A stretch of DNA of 64,000 bases, taken from Coptis chinensis. Taxonomy: Eukaryota; Streptophyta; Magnoliopsida; Ranunculales; Ranunculaceae. The DNA lies in contig CM027383.1 in NCBI GenBank assembly GCA_015680905.1, positions 92,764,001-92,828,000 of the forward strand. Direction: 5' to 3'. Below the pieces are notes generated by a model. That model was not told the DNA's origin and made no database searches. It saw only the letters and a program-made list of their open reading frames with translations. The translations under genes were made by a program, and so were the position numbers. Shown here in pieces: positions 59,271 to 64,000 of the stretch. Numbering within the stretch: position 1 is the stretch's first letter; each line of letters opens with the position of its first letter.

Positions 59271-59619
59271 GTAAGTATGCATTGTTTCAGGAGCTCTTGT
59301 GGGTCTACTAAAAACTCGGTAACGATGGCGTGTTTGGGACACTTCTTGTCATATGGGGCCTTGTCAAGGAAGGGTTTCTTGGGAAACACGTGAATACTGA
59401 TCCCGCAAAAGCATGTTGATTGTGCTAGTATGTGCTTTCATTTGTATAAAGTATGATGTTAATAAAATTGTTAAAAGTAGTCCGCTCGACCCTTGGTGAA
59501 ACCCCTGCAAAGATTCTTGTGGGTTTGATTGAAATGATAGAATTTTGTATGACCTGCAGGTGTGACGCAAATTGTATGAATTGTATATATGGTGCCAGAA
59601 TCAATTTTTTTTATCCAAT

Positions 59620-59976
59620 TCAATACATTTGCCACGGCCATAAACTGTAGCTAAATATTAGATACAGTCCAATAAAAGGCATTTGCCACGGCCTAGAACT
59701 GTGGCTAAATTATATATCCATTCCATAAAATGCAGGGGTACGGGGTCGTGTGAGCATTAGCCACGGTTTAGTGCTGTGGCAAGCGGAAAAATTCACCACG
59801 GCCCATGTAACGGTTCATAACCGTGGCATAAAATGAAGCTTTACCCACGGTCGTTAGCCGTGGCCAAAGATTAGCCACAGGCGCATTGGCAACGGTCGTG
59901 CAACGGCTTATAACCGTGGCAAAAGGTCTTTAGCCACGGCCAATGACCGTGGCAAATGCTCAGTATTCTTGTAGTG
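59620..59976. repeat. Right subterminal GCCACGG repeats and TIR of the 15.2-kb CACTA
   Basis: GCCACGG or CCGTGGC occurs about every 20-40 bp, often as a palindrome GCCACGG...CCGTGGC, up to the CACTACAAGAATA terminus at 59976. Confidence 0.8.
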
Positions 59977-60424
59977 ATGTGTATGCACGTAAAAAAAAAT
60001 CAAAATTATAAGGTTAGATATTTGATTATTTTAATTTCTATATCAAAGGTTTAACTTATCACATGAATTTTAAATGTTTTAACGTGTATTATTGATACGT
60101 ATTCATAAATTGATGTAAATATGATTGTTGATACATCACTAATTATATATAAAATATTATCATGTAGGAAAATAAAAATAAAATAAAATAAGTTTTAGTG
60201 TTTAAATGATTGAAATTGTTTAATAATCATAATAAATAATAAAGACACGAATTAGAAACTAAACCGATAAAATCCGTGGGTTTTATGGTTTTGGGTTGGT
60301 TCTATAATTTTCATACTAAAACCGTTGATAACTAAAAAATGATAAAACCGCCAAATGGTAAAACCCAAATCGAAACTGCTAAGACCCAACCCAAAACCGA
60401 CCCGTTGGCACCCCTATATATATG

Positions 60425-60776
60425 CAGGTTGCTCAAAGCTAAAGTACAAATTAAAGAGGTTAATCAGCCAATCATATAACGCTCAAGAAGGCCTTATGGT
60501 TTCTGTCTGAATTTGATATTCGTTAGAAGCCCGTTTAAATGAAGTTTGCCTAAGCTATCTTATTTTAGTTTAGTATGGGGACACTTTTGTACCCGACCCG
60601 CTAACCGACACAAAATTAGTGGATTCGAATTAGAAAAAAAGACTTTTGGGTCATTTTTAACGATTGACCCGCCGAACTCATCAAATAAATGGGTTGGGTT
60701 AGGGTCGCGTATGTTAACCCGTTAGTAGACCCGATTTGTTATCGGGTCTAATGGGCCGTGACCAATATATATAACC
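60425..60776. other. Intergenic, no gene seen
   Basis: Between two hAT-like elements. It contains GACCCG/CGGGTC-type steps at 60590-60760, which may be another decayed MITE. Confidence 0.35.
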
Positions 60777-61188
60777 TAGGAGTGTGCATAAAACCGGCCA
60801 AACCAACAAAACCGATCGAACTGAACCAGTATATTTCGGGTTGGTTATATTTATTAGTCGGTTCGGTTCGAGTCAATATATGTGAAAATCGATAGGGCCG
60901 GTTTGGTCGTCGGCTTAGTCCCAAACCCGACCCGCCATATATAATATATACTAAAATATACATATTTAATTGATTTAATTTAAATATATGTGAAAACCGG
61001 TCGGTTCGAATCAGTTAATATCGGTTAAACTATAACCCAGTCGGTTCGGTTAGGATATCGGTTCAACTGGAAATTAGCTCGATTCAGTTAGTATAACCTA
61101 GTCGGTTTGGTTCGGTTCCAGAAAAGCATAAACTGATAGGGTTGGTTTAGTCCTAAACCCGACCCGAACCGACCCATGAACACCCCTA
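60777..61188. mobile_element. hAT-type MITE
   Basis: The left end TAGGAGTGTGCATAAAACCG and, on the other strand, the right end TAGGGGTGTTCATGGGTCGG form the terminal repeats. The flanks ATATAACC (60769-60776) and GTATAACC (61189-61196) match at 7 of 8 bases, as expected for a hAT duplication. It is 412 bp, non-coding, with many CGGTT/AACCG steps. Confidence 0.75.
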
Positions 61189-61196
61189 GTATAACC

Positions 61197-64000
61197 TGTT
61201 TCAAGATAAGTTTCGTTATTTTTTAAGATCTCATCATCCCAACTGATAAGAGCCCAAAACTGTAGTTTCAACCCCTTAATAGTATTATATTTATGCCAAT
61301 TATGTTTATAATAAATAAGAGTTAGTAATGTTTACGTATTTTTGTGTATTTCAGGTCTTTGAATCAATTATGTGAAAAATACATCACTTTTTGCAAAGAA
61401 ATGAGTCAAATTGCTTGCTAAAGAAATTGTATGATTAAAAGCCCAAGTTTCAAAAGAGAAAAACCTTTCTAAAGCCTAGTCAAAGCTGAAAAGTCAAAGT
61501 CAACGCGGGTAGAAAAAGAGCAAAAACGTCAACAAAACTTCTATAGGCCATATCTTTGGACTCAGACCTCGGAATTGAGCCTACAATATGTCAAAACGAC
61601 CGACTCTGAAAAAGCTTTCTAATGGTCCAAGCTTTGACCCAATCAGAACAGTAAAAGTGAACGAAAAGGGTATTGCAGTAAATTCCCACAGAGAAACCCT
61701 TTTTAGACTTAAGTAATTAGGTTGTGCGCTTGATTTAGTGGCCCAAAACATAGCTCCAAAGCCCATGCACGAAATTTTAAACTTAACCCTCTCATATATA
61801 AAGAGGATGAAAGCAAAACTCTATTACCTCTCCCTCCTATTAGTTTGAATAATGTAGCTATCTCTTTCTCCCCTTTCTTTAGTTTAATATAGTTTAAGTA
61901 ATTAGGGTTTATAATTGTAGCCTTCATAAAACCTCCATTAAAATACCTTCAAGTTATTATCATTATTTAATTCAATTGCTTCTCTTTATATTATGTCTTC
62001 TTCTCATTCTTTTATTCATGATAGTCCCATAAATCAAAGCTAAACCCCATTTAGGAGTTTGAATGAAAGCTTTGAGAGGACTTGATTTGTTAGTATAGAT
62101 TGTTGTTTAGGGTTTCAAGTTTAGATTTTTCTTGACTTAGAGATAAGAAGAGTTTAACTTAAACTAGAGAATAGTGAGTTTGCTATGAGAATGGGAACAA
62201 GCTTTCTCTCATGCTAATTAGTTTATGACTAGAGATAGTATAAAGTAATTAGGGATCATTAAAGGTCTAGTCTTTATATTTTAGCCTTGTGTGAGAGTAT
62301 CTAGACTAGGGTTTTCTATACAAATCTATGCTAGCATGTTAAGAAATTAAAAAGTGGATTTCAATCTCTCTCTATTCTTTTCCATATTTTATTCAAGTCA
62401 TATTCAATTGCTTTAATTAAATCAGTATAAGTTAAATTCATATATTTAGTTTCGTAGTATAAATTCACATCCATAAATATTGCTCTCACTATTGTTTCCT
62501 TGTGTTTGATTAGTTGAATTCGTTAAGTCTAGAGAGTTAAGAGTGGAACGATTCCATACTCTATATATTGCATGAATATATATATGTGAGAGTATGAAAT
62601 AAATAATTGATAACGTAAGAATAAGTTAGAGAAATCTATTGTTTTTTACAGGTTATCAAATGAAATTAAGCTGCCAGCTTAAACTCTTTCAAGACAAAAT
62701 TTAATTGCTTGAATCCAGGGGGCAATCCCTATTCTCTACCCACCCGCCCTTTTAATTTTTCATTATTGTTTCTTATATTTTTAGATTATCGTTCAAGCTT
62801 GATATTTACTGTTTTTAAACTAAGAGAGCACCAGCCCTCCTTTTGCCTTGCGACAGTGTGCCAGCTCCCTTAAGGCTGTGGACACCACGGTGAAGAATGT
62901 TAGCGGTAAAAGGTATTTCAGATTTTTCCTAGTTGTTTTATCTAGTGAACTAATACCATCTTTACCTTTAATTTGTATTTCAGCTTTCACACCGTAAGTT
63001 TCTGGAAAAACATATGAGTATGGCTACTTAGGCAGTTCAAAATTCTAAACTTTTACAGGAGTATCTATCATAAGTCAGGAGTTTGCAGTAAAAATTTAAA
63101 GAGTTTTTGTTTTGTTTTAACCACCTAACTAGTAGATTGTTTCCTGTGTGTTTCTATAGTTTTGCAACACTTAATTTCTGTAACAACAGCCAATAAAGAA
63201 GGTTTGTAAAATTCCAATCGCTCTAAACTTTTTACAAGAAAACACAAGATCTGTCAGGAGTCTCCAGTAAAATTTTGGTGATTTTTAGCTCTGTTTTGAT
63301 TGGATAACCCTTCGGTTATTTGTATTGTATCCAAAAAACTGTTTTATGAACTTTGTAGGGCAATAGAAGGACTTTCATAACTCTGATTGTTCTGAAATTT
63401 TACAGGCTACTTTCTGGACGTCTCAACAAAGTACTGTAAAAATTTCAAATTTTTTGGAGAGTGCACGCCCTAGTTACATTATATTTGAGCGCGTGCATGC
63501 TCTTCCTTCCATTAACCTTGTTTTGCATTTTCTTTCCAATTTCAAGGTCCAGCCCATCAGAAAATTGAGCGAAAGCCTGTTTCTAAAAAAAAAATTAATA
63601 AAGCGCGCACGCGCCCTTGTTACTTTATAATTGAGCCGTGCACCCCTCTGAAGAAAGCCATTTTTTACGTGTTAGTTACAATTCATATTTTCGTTGGAAA
63701 TAATTGTTGGTTCGATGTTCCAAGTTTCTCTGAGAGCCGGTGAATTAAGTATTGAAGACGCTATTCATAAGCGTAGCAAGGAGGCAATCAAGTTCTCCTC
63801 CTTTCACTCATCGTTTTCTTCGTCGAGGAGGAGTTTAATTATAGTATATCGGGCTTTTGTTTGTCTGATGTTCATGTTTCTTTCATATTGGACTTAGTCT
63901 TGCATGAGATTAAGGTCTGGTAAGAAAAAACCATCTAACGTTATATATCGTAAACGTCAATATACACGCCTATCTAGAATATCACACACCACACCTGCAA
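61197..64000. other. Non-coding, probably retrotransposon-derived
   Basis: From TGATAAGAGCCCAAAACTG at 61244 the sequence has the look of a long plant LTR or leader, including TTTACGTATTTTTGTG and ATATCTTTGGACTCAGACC. No matching second LTR or coding domain lies in the window. Past 62800 no gene was recognised. The frame 63694-63897 lacks motifs. Confidence 0.3.

Larger units (their letters stand above)
44738..59976 (+). mobile_element. 15.2-kb CACTA element with decayed transposase and captured genes
   Basis: The ends are CACTACAAGAAAAATGAC at 44738 and, on the other strand, CACTACAAGAATACTGAGCA from 59976. An exact ATG duplication flanks it (44735-44737 and 59977-59979). Subterminal GCCACGG/CCGTGGC palindromes occur at both ends (44757-44890 and 59625-59960). 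Inside, in + orientation, are a TNPD-like gene (46437-50115), a TNPA-like gene (50570-52243) and fragments of TAF4 and a BIG5-type ARF-GEF. A retroposed SnRK1-beta copy lies within the TAF4 part. Stops and frameshifts in the transposase indicate it cannot move by itself today. Confidence 0.93.
44048..60416. mobile_element. hAT-like non-autonomous element split by a CACTA element
   Basis: The left end TAGGTGCCGATGGTACCC and, on the other strand, the right end TAGGGGTGCCAACGGGTCGG form an imperfect terminal repeat. Flanks are TATATATA (44040-44047) and TATATATG (60417-60424). This is compatible with an 8-bp duplication, though AT repeats make that weak. Both arms are rich in AACCGA/CGGTT steps. 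Removing the nested CACTA leaves about 1.1 kb of AT-rich, non-coding DNA. Confidence 0.6.

Noticed and set aside
1..64000. CRISPR arrays, operons, ribosome-binding sites, riboswitches, rRNA genes
   Set aside because: The sequence is plant nuclear DNA. No regularly spaced repeats with unique spacers and no structured RNA genes were seen on either strand.

Overview
This is a transposon-rich stretch of a plant nuclear genome, almost certainly a eudicot. The evidence is AT-rich intergenic DNA, genes split by GT-AG introns, plant-only protein families (patellin, PPR, PDR-type ABCG transporters, SnRK1 beta) and plant transposon lineages (CACTA/En-Spm, Tat-type Ty3/gypsy with an antisense ORF, Pack-MULE, hAT and Tourist MITEs). 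The species cannot be fixed from the sequence. Only two ordinary host genes look intact: a patellin-6-like SEC14/GOLD protein (8998-10875, + strand) and a plastid/mitochondrial phosphatidylglycerophosphate synthase (35340-42130, - strand, seven exons). A small CCHC+GRF zinc-finger gene (6032-6677, - strand) is also open, but it may belong to a transposon.

Layout. 1-5814: right part of a CACTA element whose left end is outside the window. It holds a TNPA-like fragment, pieces of coatomer beta', acyl-CoA thioesterase and SF3A2 genes, and an opposite-strand retropseudogene. 6032-6677: the GRF gene. 8998-10875: the patellin. 10876-14896: repeats. 14897-33948: a nested stack. A Pack-MULE with a PPR fragment and extensin-like terminal repeats (9-bp target duplication) was entered by a Tat-lineage LTR retrotransposon (15928-33268, target duplication TTATC). 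That in turn was entered by a hAT MITE (21022-21497) and a Pack-CACTA (22758-29185, target duplication GTG) carrying CCT8, PDR/ABCG and SUD1/DOA10 fragments. 35340-42130: the phosphatidylglycerophosphate synthase gene. 44048-60416: a hAT-like element split by a 15.2-kb CACTA element (44738-59976, target duplication ATG). This CACTA has decayed TNPD and TNPA genes and fragments of TAF4 and a BIG5/MIN7-type ARF-GEF. A SnRK1-beta copy with retained introns, a poly(A) tail and a 12-bp target duplication sits inside an intron of the TAF4 piece. 60417-64000: another hAT MITE and non-coding DNA that looks retrotransposon-derived.

The main theme is serial capture of host gene pieces. Three separate CACTA elements and one MULE carry exons of at least nine host genes, mostly with their introns and splice sites still visible. 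Every captured copy examined has stops, frameshifts or missing exons, so none is expected to make the full host protein. The elements' own transposase and polymerase genes are also broken.
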